From NCBI RefSeq assembly GCF_000423845.1, contig NZ_AUIT01000007.1, forward strand, positions 26,956-90,955: 64,000 nt of DNA, in the 5' to 3' direction. The notes beneath the pieces are model-generated. The model searched no databases and was not told the DNA's origin. It was given only the letters and a program-made list of their open reading frames with translations. A program made the translations under genes and the position numbers. The stretch is from Thermodesulfobacterium hveragerdense DSM 12571 (GTDB lineage: Bacteria > Desulfobacterota > Thermodesulfobacteria > Thermodesulfobacteriales > Thermodesulfobacteriaceae). Shown piece by piece: positions 34,826 to 44,794 of this stretch (position 1 is its first letter; every line of letters starts with the position of its first letter).

Positions 34826-36580
34826 TTAACTCTCTACTTTGTCTAAACCACAAACTTTATTGATCAAGGTGGCTTTTAAAAGACAAAGATATTGATTTTT
34901 TTCTTCTTTTGCCCCTACATTTTCTAAATTTTTTATGCTCTCTGCAAGTTTTTTTAACTCCAGCTTGATTAAAGACTTTTGGAGAAAGGATTTTATGTCT
35001 TTGAGAACCTCCTCTCGACTTTCAAAAGGAGGGCTAAAAAGAAGGTCGCTTAGAATAGACTGAAATTCAGGATCAGAGACACAAGAAAGCTCTCCCAGCC
35101 CTTTTTTCAAACTCTCGATTAACATTTTTAAAAAAACCGTATACTTAGAACCACAAGCTTCTAAATACTTAGAAAGTCCTGACTCCTCTAAAATTTCTAA
35201 ATCTTCAGGATAACTTACTAAGTATTGAGCAATCATCCTTAAACAACTATCTTCCTTAGGTTCAACCAAACTCTTTTCAGAAGATGAAATAAATATAGCA
35301 GGTTTTTTAGATACTTCCTTTTTAGATAAACTTTTTAAAATCTCTGTTTCAGACAAATCCAGTTTAAAGCTCAATTCCTTAGCTACTTTTTTCTTTAAAA
35401 ACGGGTCTTCTATACCCTGAAAAACCTCAATCAATTCTTGATAGGCCTTAGAAGGATTTTGTTTGAATTTGTCTTGGTAAAAAGAAACTACAAAAGAAAT
35501 TCCGTCCTGGGTTAAGTCCTTTATCTTTTCCTTAACCTCTGATGCATCTACCTTTATTTTTTGGACGAAAGAATCTGGATCCTCCCCTTCAGGTAAAACA
35601 ACACATTTAGGTAAAATCCCTTCTTTTACAAACAAAGACACGGCCCTTACCGTAGCCTTTTTCCCAGCTTCATCGCTGTCATAACATACCAATATCTCCT
35701 CAGATAATCCTTTAAGGATTTTTACATGAGTAGGGGTAAGGGCTGTACCACAAGTAGCAACCGTATTTCTTATCCCAGCCTCCCAGAAAGAAAGGAAATC
35801 AAAGTATCCCTCTACCAAAAAACAGGTTTTTCCTTTCTTGATATATTCTTTAGCCTGATAAAGACCATAAAGGATTTCTGATTTTTTATAAATTTTAGAC
35901 TCAGAGGTATTTAAATACTTGGGCTCGTCTTCTTTAAGAAGAGCTCTTCCTCCAAAACCAACACACTCCCCTTTGGAATTAAAAACAGGAAAGATCACCC
36001 TAAACTTAAAAAGGTCTACAAAAGAACCGTCTTGTACTTGTTTGATCAAACCAAGCTCTTCTGCATGTTTAAACTCTTCTTTTGAGGTTCTCAAATAACC
36101 GGTTAATACCCTACCTTCTTGAGGGGCAAAACCTAAAAGAAAATGCTTTATAGTTTCTTCAGAAAGGCCTCTTTCTAAGAGATATTCTCTTCCTTCTTTA
36201 GCCCCAGGATGAAAAAACAGCAAATGATGGTAAAACTTGGCTACTTTATAAGCCAGGCTAACAAGCTCGTTTTCTTTTGTCTTCTCTAAAAAAACTTTTT
36301 CTTCTACATAAATTCCTGCTTTCTCTGCTAATTCTAAGATAGCCTCTTTAAAGGATAACCCCTTTATCTTCATGTAAAAAGTTACCACATCACCAGACTC
36401 ACCACATCCAAAACACTTGAAAATCTGTTTCTCAGGACTGACCACAAAAGAAGGGGTTTTTTCTGAATGAAAAGGACAAAGTCCTACAAGATTTTTGCCT
36501 ATCCTTTTTAACCTTACATAGTTAGAAACTACCTCTACAAGGTTATAAATCTCTTTTATTTTCTCAAAAAGTTCCTCCAA
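34826..36580 (-). CDS. dnaG: DNA primase (DnaG)
   Basis: 584 residues from a TTG start with AGAGGT upstream. The N-terminal zinc-binding motif is CPFHSEKTPSFVVSPEKQ then CFGCGESGDVV; the Toprim catalytic core has LVEGYFDFLS and VCYDSDEAGKKA. The C-terminal helicase-binding domain is short and poorly conserved, as usual. It synthesises RNA primers for replication. The 130-base gap before it carries a candidate internal promoter. Confidence 0.95.
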   Translation of the reverse strand: MEELFEKIKEIYNLVEVVSNYVRLKRIGKNLVGLCPFHSEKTPSFVVSPEKQIFKCFGCGESGDVVTFYMKIKGLSFKEAILELAEKAGIYVEEKVFLEKTKENELVSLAYKVAKFYHHLLFFHPGAKEGREYLLERGLSEETIKHFLLGFAPQEGRVLTGYLRTSKEEFKHAEELGLIKQVQDGSFVDLFKFRVIFPVFNSKGECVGFGGRALLKEDEPKYLNTSESKIYKKSEILYGLYQAKEYIKKGKTCFLVEGYFDFLSFWEAGIRNTVATCGTALTPTHVKILKGLSEEILVCYDSDEAGKKATVRAVSLFVKEGILPKCVVLPEGEDPDSFVQKIKVDASEVKEKIKDLTQDGISFVVSFYQDKFKQNPSKAYQELIEVFQGIEDPFLKKKVAKELSFKLDLSETEILKSLSKKEVSKKPAIFISSSEKSLVEPKEDSCLRMIAQYLVSYPEDLEILEESGLSKYLEACGSKYTVFLKMLIESLKKGLGELSCVSDPEFQSILSDLLFSPPFESREEVLKDIKSFLQKSLIKLELKKLAESIKNLENVGAKEEKNQYLCLLKATLINKVCGLDKVES

Positions 36581-36662
36581 GGGTTACCTCTATGAACTCT
36601 ATTTGGTCTTAAAATTTAAAGTATTATGGATCAAGATTAAAAGAATTCTTTCCATCAGAAAT

Positions 36663-36690
36663 TTTATAATACACTTTTTTAAATATGCAA
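36663..36690 (-). promoter_or_regulatory. Candidate internal promoter before dnaG
   Basis: On the minus strand TTGCAT (36685-36690), a 16-base spacer and TATAAA (36663-36668), in the gap between mutS2 and dnaG. It could let dnaG-rpoD-ahbAB be transcribed independently of rpsU. Confidence 0.4.
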
Positions 36691-36710
36691 TAGTGAAATA
36701 AAAAACCTCC

Positions 36711-39014
36711 TTAATGTTTTTTTTCCAAAAAAACTACAGTAACCCCTGTCCCTCCCTTACTTTGTTCTGCAAACCTAAACTCTTTTACCAGAGGATGGTC
36801 TTTTAGATGTTTCTGAATAGCCTCTCTTAACCTTCCTGACCCATGCCCATGAACAAGATAAACCTCAGCCACCCCTTCTAAAAAACCCCTGTTAAGTTCT
36901 TTTTCTACCGCTTCCAAAGCCTCATCTACTGTCAAACCCAAAAGATTAACCCTTCTCCTATTTTCTTTAGAGGTTTGAGAAGTAGAAGAAGGTCTTAGAG
37001 AAAAGCCATGAGAGTGTTTTGATTTGAGTTTTTGAGCCTCTAAAATCTTAGATAACCTTTCTAAAGGTATCTCTAACCTTAAAGCACCACATAAAACCTC
37101 TGCCAAATTATCTCTTATCTTTATCACTTTCCCTTTCTGGTTAAACCCTTTTATTAATACATAATCACCTTCTTGAATAGTTTCTTCTTGTTGACTTTCT
37201 CTTAAAACCTTAGCCACAAATTTTTCAAACTCTTTCGCCCCACCTTTTTTACCTATACCCTTTTCACTCAATTCCTCTACCAGTTTCTTAAACTCTCTTT
37301 CCCATTCTTTAAACTTAAGTTCAAGTTGTTTGACATAATGTTTTTCAAGTTCTTCTTTTTTATGGTTAAGTTGAATCTCTCTTTGCTCTAAGTCTTTTTC
37401 TTTTCTTTCTAAACACTCTTTAAGTTTTTTAACCTTATCAAACTCTTTTTCCCAAAGTTTATACCATTCCCAGTATTCTTTATTTTGCAGATATTCAAAG
37501 GCTCTATCTAAAATTCGCTCAGGAATACCTAATTTTTTGGCCAATTCAAAGGATAAAGAATCCCCATAAACATCATAAACCAACCTGTAAGTAGGTTCTT
37601 TAGTCTCAAGGTTATACTCCATCGTAGCAACTTTCAACTCCTCTATCTTTAGCCCTAAGGTTTTCAAAAACTGAGAATGGGTGGTAACCACTACTTTTAC
37701 CCCTCTTTTTAGAAGCTCTTCCAACACTGCAGCAATAAGTGCCATACCTTTTTCAGGGTCTGTACCTCTGCCTGGTTCATCAAGAAGCACCAAGGTTTGA
37801 CTATCTGCCTGATCTAAAATCTCTTTAAGACCTCTTAAATGAGAAGAAAAAGAAGACTCGCCCTGGAAGATATCCTGATCATCTCCGATGTCAGCAAACA
37901 TTTTGTTAAAAACCGGAATTTCAGCCCTTTCTGCAGGTATTAAAAAACCTGTCTGAGCCATTAAACAAATCAAACCTATGGTTTTTAGAGAAACTGTCTT
38001 ACCACCTAAGTTAGGTCCTGTTATAAGCAACCCCTTTTCTAAGAAAAAATCGTTTCTAATTGCTTTAACCTGTTTTTCCTTAGTTTGATTAAGTAATAGA
38101 AAAGGATGAACCCCTTGCCAAACCTTAAGGCTTCCTTGAGGTTTTAACTCAGGAAAAATCCCTCGATAAGCCCTTCCTAAGTTTACCTTACCCCAGGCTA
38201 TTTCGAACTCTAAATAAAGGTCTTCAAGCTCAAAAAAAAGCTCTCTTTTTAAAAACAGCTCTTGAGAAACTTCCTTTAAAATCTTTAACTCCTCTCTTTG
38301 CTCTTGATGACGAAGGGTTTCCACCTCGTTTGAAAGACCTATGATAGAAACCGGTTCTATAAAAGCAGTAGCCCCACTTGAAGAAAGTCCGTGGAAAATC
38401 CCTTTTACCTTATTTTTAAATTCAACCTTAACCGGAAGAACATACCTACCTTCTTTTTGGGTATAGAGATTTTCCTGTAAATAACCTTTTTTAAAAAAAT
38501 GTTCTCTAAGCTTATCGAGTTTCCCATACAAAAGGTCTAAAGCCTCTCTAATTTTCTTTCTTATCACATAAAGTTGATAGGAAGCTTTGTCTTTAAGTTC
38601 CTTTCTTTCGTAATCGATTACCCTATCTAAAAATTGTTGTTCTAATTCTTTGACAGCCTGATAAGAATCAACAAGCCGAGAAAAAGGCGAATTTTTAAGG
38701 ATTGAAGACAATTTTTTTAAAACGATAAACCACTGTTTAATCTGTATGAGTTCCAAAGGAAGGAAAACAGACCGCTTTTGAGCCTTAAAAAAAAGGGATC
38801 TTAATGATTTAAGGGGGATAAGGTCTAACCTTTCCCCCTTTTCTATAAGATTCCAGAGATAACTTGCTTGCGCCTGAATTATACAAGCTTTTTCACAATC
38901 AAAATTAGGTAATAATTGTTTTACTTCTTGTTTAACAAAATCACTAACTACGTTTTCAGAAAGATAGTCTAAAAGTTTAGACCATTCAAGCTTAACAAAA
39001 GATTTCAACACCAC
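36711..39014 (-). CDS. mutS2: Endonuclease MutS2
   Basis: 767 residues. The core and lever domains are helical (residues about 1-300). The MutS ATPase holds Walker A GPNLGGKTVSLKT, Walker B VLLDEPGRGTDPEKG and the signature QGESSFSSHL. A long coiled coil follows. The C-terminal Smr domain ends in VNLLGLTVDEALEAVEKEL and VHGHGSGRLREAIQKHL. MutS2 acts in recombination suppression or ribosome rescue. In this place, between rpsU and dnaG, it is unusual. Confidence 0.95.
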   Translation of the reverse strand: MVLKSFVKLEWSKLLDYLSENVVSDFVKQEVKQLLPNFDCEKACIIQAQASYLWNLIEKGERLDLIPLKSLRSLFFKAQKRSVFLPLELIQIKQWFIVLKKLSSILKNSPFSRLVDSYQAVKELEQQFLDRVIDYERKELKDKASYQLYVIRKKIREALDLLYGKLDKLREHFFKKGYLQENLYTQKEGRYVLPVKVEFKNKVKGIFHGLSSSGATAFIEPVSIIGLSNEVETLRHQEQREELKILKEVSQELFLKRELFFELEDLYLEFEIAWGKVNLGRAYRGIFPELKPQGSLKVWQGVHPFLLLNQTKEKQVKAIRNDFFLEKGLLITGPNLGGKTVSLKTIGLICLMAQTGFLIPAERAEIPVFNKMFADIGDDQDIFQGESSFSSHLRGLKEILDQADSQTLVLLDEPGRGTDPEKGMALIAAVLEELLKRGVKVVVTTHSQFLKTLGLKIEELKVATMEYNLETKEPTYRLVYDVYGDSLSFELAKKLGIPERILDRAFEYLQNKEYWEWYKLWEKEFDKVKKLKECLERKEKDLEQREIQLNHKKEELEKHYVKQLELKFKEWEREFKKLVEELSEKGIGKKGGAKEFEKFVAKVLRESQQEETIQEGDYVLIKGFNQKGKVIKIRDNLAEVLCGALRLEIPLERLSKILEAQKLKSKHSHGFSLRPSSTSQTSKENRRRVNLLGLTVDEALEAVEKELNRGFLEGVAEVYLVHGHGSGRLREAIQKHLKDHPLVKEFRFAEQSKGGTGVTVVFLEKKH

Positions 39015-39040
39015 GTTCTAAAATTACAAATAAATACCGC

Positions 39041-39253
39041 TTATTTTTCCTTAACTTTTTGTTGCAACTTCTTAAGTTTTTTCATCAATTTCTTACGGGC
39101 TGCTTGCATCTTTTTTCTACGTCTAACCCCAGGCTTTTCGTAAAATTCTCTCTTTTTAACCTCAGAAAGTATTTTTGTTTTTTCTACAAGCCTTTTAAAC
39201 CTTTTTAAAGCTTGTTCTAAAGACTCTCCATCCTTAACGACTATCCCCGCCAA
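39041..39253 (-). CDS. rpsU: 30S ribosomal protein S21 (RpsU)
   Basis: 70 residues, very basic. The family pattern is visible: [20 protein letters not shown], then [20 protein letters not shown]. The start is TTG (39251-39253) with GGAGGG about nine bases before it; there is no better in-frame start. It heads the rpsU-mutS2-dnaG-rpoD-ahbAB run behind a near-consensus promoter. Confidence 0.95.
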   Translation of the reverse strand: MAGIVVKDGESLEQALKRFKRLVEKTKILSEVKKREFYEKPGVRRRKKMQAARKKLMKKLKKLQQKVKEK

Positions 39254-39287
39254 AAGATAATCCCTCCTTTTCTAAAAATTTTGGTTT

Positions 39288-39315
39288 AGTCTAACGGGTT
39301 TTCTGATTTTGTCAA
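39288..39315 (-). promoter_or_regulatory. Sigma-70 promoter for the rpsU operon
   Basis: On the minus strand TTGACA (39310-39315), a 16-base spacer and TAGACT (39288-39293), about 35 bases before the rpsU start. The strong -35 and position fit the principal promoter of the macromolecular-synthesis operon. Confidence 0.65.
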
Positions 39316-39429
39316 GTTTTTAAAAGGCTTAATATGTATTTTATAATAAGGTCTATAAACACTCAAAACTAAAACACAAAGCTTATAAAAGGGTTGTCTT
39401 TTAAAATTTATTAAATAAAATTATTAGAT

Positions 39430-41457
39430 ATGGAGAATACTGCAAGGCAATTAAAAGATTTACTTACTGAAAATCTCAACAACTTTCTTGTTTTCAAAAA
39501 AATTTTAGAGGACTACGAACCAAGGATTCAATCCTATGAACTTTTAGACATTCTGATAAGTCTTCTTCAAAAAAAAGAGGTATTAAGTAAAGAGGTAGAG
39601 ATTTTTCTTTTGTCAAAGATTGCCTATATTTGCGAAAACAGCTATGAATTCAAAAAAGCTTTCAACATCTATAAACAGCTGTTTATTTCTACTTCTGACC
39701 CTAAATATTTGGAAAAAACAGAAAAACTTCAAATATTAAAAAAGATCGAAAGATTAAAATATGTTTTCAAAAAACTTAATCTTAAAATAGAAGAACTTTT
39801 AAAACTTTATACCGAAAGTTTAGAAACTAACAAAAGCTTAGAACTTTTACTGATAGAACGTTATAAAGTGAAGAAGTTAGAAATACTTGAGTCTGTTAAA
39901 ACCGTTTATCAAATCCCGGTTATTGACACAAAAGATTTATCCAAGTATTCTAAAATGCCTCAAGTTTTAGGGATCAAGAAACAGTTTTTTTTAGATGCTC
40001 TTTGTGTACCTTTAAAAGAAAAAGAAACCGGTAGGATTTATCTTGTCTGTTATGATCCTGAAGACCAAGAAAACATAGAAAAAGTTAAAAAAGTCCTTCA
40101 ACTTTCTTCTGAAAGCTTGGTGTTAAGTTTTGCGATCAAGGAAGATTTGATAGACATCGTAGATAGTTATTTTTCTGAAGGGAGCTTGTCCATACTAGAA
40201 GAGGTTGGGATAGAAGAGGTACAGGAAGAGGAAGAAATAGAAGATGTATCTTTGATAGATAGTGCCATCGTTCAACTGGTTAATTTTATCATAGAAGAGG
40301 CTTATAAAAGGAGAGCCTCAGACATTCATTGGGAAAGTTTAACCGGGAAGAAGGGGTTGCAAGTAAGGTTTAGGGTGGATGGAGAGTGTTTTCATTATTC
40401 TACCATTCCTGAACATCAGAAAAGACAGGTTATCTCCCGTATAAAAATCATGGCAAATCTTAACATCGCAGAAAAAAGACTTCCACAAGACGGAAAGATA
40501 AAATTTAGAACCAAAGAAGGCAAAGAGTTTGAAATAAGGGTAGCTACCCTTCCTACGGTTGACAACAACGAAGACGTAGTGATGAGAATTTTAGGAGGGA
40601 TAGAGTTTAAACAATTAGAAGAGATAGACCTGTTAGAAGAAAACTACCAAAACTTTAAAAGGATTTTAGACTATCCCTATGGGTTGATCTTAGTAGTAGG
40701 GCCTACTGGTTCAGGTAAAACCACCACCCTTCATGCTGCTTTAAAATATTTAAATAAGCCAAACAAAAAGATCTGGACAGCAGAAGACCCGGTAGAAATC
40801 CTACAAGAAGGGCTTCGTCAGGTGCAAGTTAACCCTAAGATCGGACTTACCTTTGCCAAAGTACTTAGGGCCTTTTTACGTGCAGACCCTGACATCATCA
40901 TGATAGGAGAAACAAGAGATGAAGAAACAGCGCATACTTTAATAGAGGCCTCTCTTACCGGGCATTTAGTTTTAAGCACCTTACATACTAACAGTGCCCC
41001 TGAAACCATCACCAGACTTTTAGGTATGGGTATAGACCCGTTTAATTTTGCAGACGCTTTACTGGGAGTGCTTGCCCAAAGACTGGCAAAAAGACTCTGC
41101 AAAGAATGCAAGGAACTTTATACCCCTTCAGAAGAAGAGATAGAACGTGTTAAAATAGAATATGGATCTCATCCTACTAAACCTCTGACCGATGAAATGA
41201 TTGAAAAAGCTACTTTTTTCAGGCCTGTAGGGTGTCCTCAATGTAATGATACAGGTTTTAAAGGTAGGATGGCTATCCATGAACTTCTTATCCCTGATGA
41301 AGAGCTAAAAGAGTATATTATCAAAAACAAACCTGCTAACGAGATCAGAAACCTGGCTATCACTAAAGGGTTTACCACCCTTAAGCAAGACGGTATTTTA
41401 AAAGTTTTAAAAGGCGAAACCACCTTAAAACAAGTGCTTGCTGTAACCTTAAGGTAA
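39430..41457 (+). CDS. GspE/PilB-family type II secretion/type IV pilus ATPase
   Basis: 675 residues. A long N-terminal part (about 1-240) of unclear domain content, then the GspE core with ASDIHWESL, RIKIMANLNIAEKRLPQDG, Walker A GPTGSGKTTTLH, Asp-box EDPVEI, Walker B DIIMIGETRDEETA, and a C-terminal four-Cys zinc motif (CKECKELY to CPQCNDTGFKGRMAIHELL). This drives pilus or pseudopilus assembly; T2SS and T4P cannot be told apart here. No other pilus gene is adjacent. The region upstream holds the divergent rpsU promoter. Confidence 0.87.
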   Translation: MENTARQLKDLLTENLNNFLVFKKILEDYEPRIQSYELLDILISLLQKKEVLSKEVEIFLLSKIAYICENSYEFKKAFNIYKQLFISTSDPKYLEKTEKLQILKKIERLKYVFKKLNLKIEELLKLYTESLETNKSLELLLIERYKVKKLEILESVKTVYQIPVIDTKDLSKYSKMPQVLGIKKQFFLDALCVPLKEKETGRIYLVCYDPEDQENIEKVKKVLQLSSESLVLSFAIKEDLIDIVDSYFSEGSLSILEEVGIEEVQEEEEIEDVSLIDSAIVQLVNFIIEEAYKRRASDIHWESLTGKKGLQVRFRVDGECFHYSTIPEHQKRQVISRIKIMANLNIAEKRLPQDGKIKFRTKEGKEFEIRVATLPTVDNNEDVVMRILGGIEFKQLEEIDLLEENYQNFKRILDYPYGLILVVGPTGSGKTTTLHAALKYLNKPNKKIWTAEDPVEILQEGLRQVQVNPKIGLTFAKVLRAFLRADPDIIMIGETRDEETAHTLIEASLTGHLVLSTLHTNSAPETITRLLGMGIDPFNFADALLGVLAQRLAKRLCKECKELYTPSEEEIERVKIEYGSHPTKPLTDEMIEKATFFRPVGCPQCNDTGFKGRMAIHELLIPDEELKEYIIKNKPANEIRNLAITKGFTTLKQDGILKVLKGETTLKQVLAVTLR

Positions 41458-42249
41458 ATGCCTTTACTTCCTCCGATCAAGTCTAAAAAGGTATGGAAAG
41501 TAAAAACCAACCAAAATATCTCTGAGTTTGAAGATTTACTGGCGATAGAAACCAAGGTCAAGCTTTTGATAAACGAGCAAGAAATCCTCTCCCTTGCAGC
41601 CACCCCTATGCACCTTAAAGAACTAATCGTAAGCTTTGTCCTTACAGAAGGACTGATACAGAATGTCTGGTGTCCAGAAGAACTTGAATTAATAGAGAAA
41701 AACGGAGAGATCATCGCTAAGATATATACCTATGAAAAAGTAGACCTTCTTTCAAAAACCCTTTCTTCAGGATGCTTTGCCTCATACAGTTTTCTCTCTG
41801 AGGTACAACCTTATAACTCTTTTAATTTTAAGGTTGATAAAGACTCTATATTTAACTTGTTTAAAACTTTTGTTAAAAAAGCAGAACTATTTAAACTGAC
41901 AGGTTGTCTGCACTCAGCAGCCATTTGTAGCCAAGAAGACATAATTTTTTATGCAGAAGACATAGGAAGACATAATGCAGTTGACAAAGTATTAGGATAT
42001 GCCCTTTTAAACGGGCTTTCCTTAGAAGACAAGCTTATCCTCGTAAGCGGTAGAATTTCTTCGGAAATGGTACTTAAGATGGGGAGATGGAAAGTTCCCT
42101 TTTTAATAAGCCGTAGTGCACCTACCTCCTTAGCCGTTGAACTTGCCGAAAAAATCGGAATTACCTTGATAGGGTTTTTACGGGGCGAAAGGTTTAATGT
42201 TTACACCCATCCTCAAAGAATATTAGATTTCTCAAAACCTGGAGGTTAA
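41458..42249 (+). CDS. fdhD: Formate dehydrogenase accessory sulfurtransferase FdhD
   Basis: 263 residues. FdhD passes sulfur from IscS to the Mo-bis-MGD cofactor of formate dehydrogenases. The substrate-binding motif is TGCLHSAAIC, followed by EDIGRHNAVDKVLGYAL and VSGRISSEMVLKM, then SRSAPTSLAVELAEK. Of the paired catalytic Cys seen in many homologues (CxxC), one is kept in SSGCFAS, the position of the essential Cys. It starts immediately after the upstream stop. No formate dehydrogenase gene is nearby. Confidence 0.93.
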   Translation: MPLLPPIKSKKVWKVKTNQNISEFEDLLAIETKVKLLINEQEILSLAATPMHLKELIVSFVLTEGLIQNVWCPEELELIEKNGEIIAKIYTYEKVDLLSKTLSSGCFASYSFLSEVQPYNSFNFKVDKDSIFNLFKTFVKKAELFKLTGCLHSAAICSQEDIIFYAEDIGRHNAVDKVLGYALLNGLSLEDKLILVSGRISSEMVLKMGRWKVPFLISRSAPTSLAVELAEKIGITLIGFLRGERFNVYTHPQRILDFSKPGG

Positions 42250-42250
42250 A

Positions 42251-43648
42251 ATGGGAATTAAAATCGGATTTTATGGAGGAGCAGGAGGGGTAACAGGAAG
42301 TTGTTTTCTTTTGGACATAAGAAATACAAAAATCTTGGTTGATTGTGGGCTTTTTCAGGGGCTTGAAAGTTCAAAAAACCAAAACCATTTTCCTTTTAAC
42401 CCTAAGGAAATCTCTTATCTTATTCTTACTCATGCCCATATCGACCATTGTGGAAGGCTACCTCTTTTAGTAAAAGAAGGATTTAGAGGTAAGATCATCT
42501 GTACTAAACCTACTTCTCAAATAGCTAAGATTATGCTTCTTGACGCAGCAAAAGTAATGAGAGAGCATTATAAAACGCTATATAAAAAATCGATTAAAAG
42601 GGGATTAGACTTGCCCCCTCCTCCTCTTTATGACGAATACGATGTATTAGAAAGTTTTAACTTTTTTAAAATAAACCTCAATTTTGATACACCTTTGATT
42701 TTAGAAAACAAAATAAAAGTCCTTTTTAAAGACGCAGGCCATATCCTTGGGTCCTGTTTTGTTCAGATAGAGGACTTAGAAACTAAACAAAAAATAACCT
42801 TTTCTGGAGATTTAGGAAATAAAAACAAACCTATCGTAAAAGACTTTGACTATCCCTTACCTACAGACTTTTTGTGTATAGAAACCACTTATGCGGATAG
42901 AGATCATAAATCTTTTGAAGAATCAAAAGAAGAACTGTTAGAAGCCATTCTCGAAACCTTCAAGAGAGGAGGAAACGTCTTTATACCAACCTTTGCTCTG
43001 GAGAGAGCTCAAGAGATTCTTTATACGTTGAGAGAATTTTACGAGCAAGGCCTTCTTCCTCATTGTCAGGTCTTCTTAGATAGTCCTCTTGCCATCAAAG
43101 CTACCAAAATCTTTAAAGACAACCCTGAATTTTTTGATGAAGAGGCTTATAAAGTGTTTACTCAAAAAGACCCTTTTGAGTTCCCCTATCTAACCCTTAC
43201 AGAAGACGTAGAAGAATCTAAACAGATAAATAACGTAAAATCAAGGGCTATAATCATTGCAGGAAATGGCACCATTACTGGAGGAAGAATCCTACATCAT
43301 CTAAGAAATAACATCTATCGCCCAGAGTGTAGTTTGGTATTTGTAGGTTTTCAGCCTAAGGGAACCTTAGGGAGGCTCATCGTAGATGGAGCTAAGAAAA
43401 TACATATTTTAGGTGAAGAACTACCTGTTCGACTAAAGGTTTACACCATAAATGGTTTTTCCTCCCATGCAGGACAAAAGGAGTTGTTAGAATGGATTTC
43501 TCGTTTAGACCAGGTTAAAAAATTGTTTTTAGTACACGGAGAACCTGAAAAAATGGAGGTCTTAAAAAAAATCCTTTTAGAAAAGCATCCTAAAAAATTT
43601 CCTGAAATCCACATTCCAGCATTATTTGAAGAGATAGTTTTAAACTAA
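42251..43648 (+). CDS. Beta-CASP metallo-beta-lactamase-fold RNase
   Basis: 465 residues. MBL motif II HAHIDHCGRLPLL (HxHxDH), motif III His in DAGHILGSC, motif IV FSGDLG. The beta-CASP part has IETTYADR and PTFALERAQEIL, with the last motif NGFSSHAGQKELLEWI. Such proteins (Ysh1/CPSF-73-like) are RNA endo- or exonucleases. It precedes the PIN-domain RNA-ligase partner by 22 bases, which suggests a linked RNA-processing role. Confidence 0.9.
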   Translation: MGIKIGFYGGAGGVTGSCFLLDIRNTKILVDCGLFQGLESSKNQNHFPFNPKEISYLILTHAHIDHCGRLPLLVKEGFRGKIICTKPTSQIAKIMLLDAAKVMREHYKTLYKKSIKRGLDLPPPPLYDEYDVLESFNFFKINLNFDTPLILENKIKVLFKDAGHILGSCFVQIEDLETKQKITFSGDLGNKNKPIVKDFDYPLPTDFLCIETTYADRDHKSFEESKEELLEAILETFKRGGNVFIPTFALERAQEILYTLREFYEQGLLPHCQVFLDSPLAIKATKIFKDNPEFFDEEAYKVFTQKDPFEFPYLTLTEDVEESKQINNVKSRAIIIAGNGTITGGRILHHLRNNIYRPECSLVFVGFQPKGTLGRLIVDGAKKIHILGEELPVRLKVYTINGFSSHAGQKELLEWISRLDQVKKLFLVHGEPEKMEVLKKILLEKHPKKFPEIHIPALFEEIVLN

Positions 43649-43670
43649 TTTTAAACAAATGGAGTAAGAC

Positions 43671-44252
43671 ATGGAAAAAGAAAGATTAGTTCCAGATACA
43701 AGTATTTTTACCAACCCTGACGTTTACAAACAATTTGGTTCAAACCCTTCAGAAGCCTTCACTAACTTTCTTTTAATGGTGTCAGAATTAGAAGGAGAGA
43801 TAAATGTTTATTTACCAAGTTCTGTATTTGAAGAGTTAAAAAGGATGCTTAACAACCTTAAACTTCCCCCTAAGGCAAGATCTGTGCTTAAAGTTAAATC
43901 TCCTAAAAAATACGAACTTTATATCCCTGCTTTTTTGATGTATGAATTTATAGAAGAATTAAGAAATAGGATCAACAAAGGCCTTAGGGTAGCAGAAGAA
44001 GCGGTAAAAGCCTCTACCTACAAAAAACCTGAAGAGGTGCTTAAATTTTTAAGAAGAAGATATAGAGAAGTATTAAGGGAAGGGATAGTTGACTCTAAAG
44101 AGGACTTAGAGATTATCCTTTTAGCCCTTGAGCTTGATGCCCTTGTACTTTCTGCAGACAAAGGGGTTCTCAACATGGCTGATAAGTTAGGTCTAAGATA
44201 CCTTGAACCTCAGGATATAAAAGAAACCTTAGAAGGATTTAAACTCTGGTAA
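43671..44252 (+). CDS. RNA ligase partner protein (PIN-domain family)
   Basis: 193 residues. The start LVPDTSIFTNPDVYKQFG is the characteristic opening of the RNA ligase partner family, a PIN-like nuclease fold found next to an Rnl3-like RNA ligase in archaea and thermophilic bacteria. Acidic PIN residues appear at D9, E52 and in DSKEDLEIILLALELDALVLSADKGV. The ligase itself is not next to it here. It ends five bases from the convergent lptE stop. Confidence 0.85.
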   Translation: MEKERLVPDTSIFTNPDVYKQFGSNPSEAFTNFLLMVSELEGEINVYLPSSVFEELKRMLNNLKLPPKARSVLKVKSPKKYELYIPAFLMYEFIEELRNRINKGLRVAEEAVKASTYKKPEEVLKFLRRRYREVLREGIVDSKEDLEIILLALELDALVLSADKGVLNMADKLGLRYLEPQDIKETLEGFKLW

Positions 44253-44257
44253 GAATC

Positions 44258-44794
44258 TTATAGCTTCAACTCGTTAAACATTATGTCTTGAAGTATAATC
44301 TCAGCTAAATCTTGAGAAAGAAGTTTTAAGGCCTCTTCTCTACCTGGGTCTAAAAAGTTAACCACCTGTTGCTGAGCTACACGATAAATCTCATAACGAC
44401 TAATCGGTCGTTTTAAAATAACCTTTCCGGTTTTTCTTTCGATAAGCTGATATTCTCCCTCAAAAGATATCTTTCTTTCTTTGGTAACCAAAAAAGTTTC
44501 ATAGGAAATGGGATCGAAGTAAACTTTTTTGATCTCACCTTTTAAAACCAGATCTGCCCTGTCTTCATCATATACAGGAAGTAAAAACTGACCTTGTGCA
44601 AACTTATGTCTTAAGTAATAAGAAAGATATTCTCCTAAGGAGGTTTCTGAAGAATAGTTTTTCCAAGGGGGGATATAGATGGTCTTCCAGTCTTCTTTTA
44701 GATATAAAGGGCGATGGTAAAAACTATAACCACAACCCAAAAGTATAAAACTAAACCACAAAATTAATAAGTTTCTTAGGGACAAAAACCACAT
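44258..44794 (-). CDS. lptE: LPS-assembly lipoprotein LptE
   Basis: 178 residues. A hydrophobic signal ends in LLGCGYSF, a lipobox with Cys21, and the sequence GCGYSF with a following basic start of the mature domain is typical of LptE. It plugs the LptD barrel that inserts lipopolysaccharide in the outer leaflet. Later segments such as [27 protein letters not shown] and [17 protein letters not shown] fit the family. The start overlaps leuS by 44 bases, the order often seen (leuS-lptE). Confidence 0.86.
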   Translation of the reverse strand: MWFLSLRNLLILWFSFILLGCGYSFYHRPLYLKEDWKTIYIPPWKNYSSETSLGEYLSYYLRHKFAQGQFLLPVYDEDRADLVLKGEIKKVYFDPISYETFLVTKERKISFEGEYQLIERKTGKVILKRPISRYEIYRVAQQQVVNFLDPGREEALKLLSQDLAEIILQDIMFNELKL

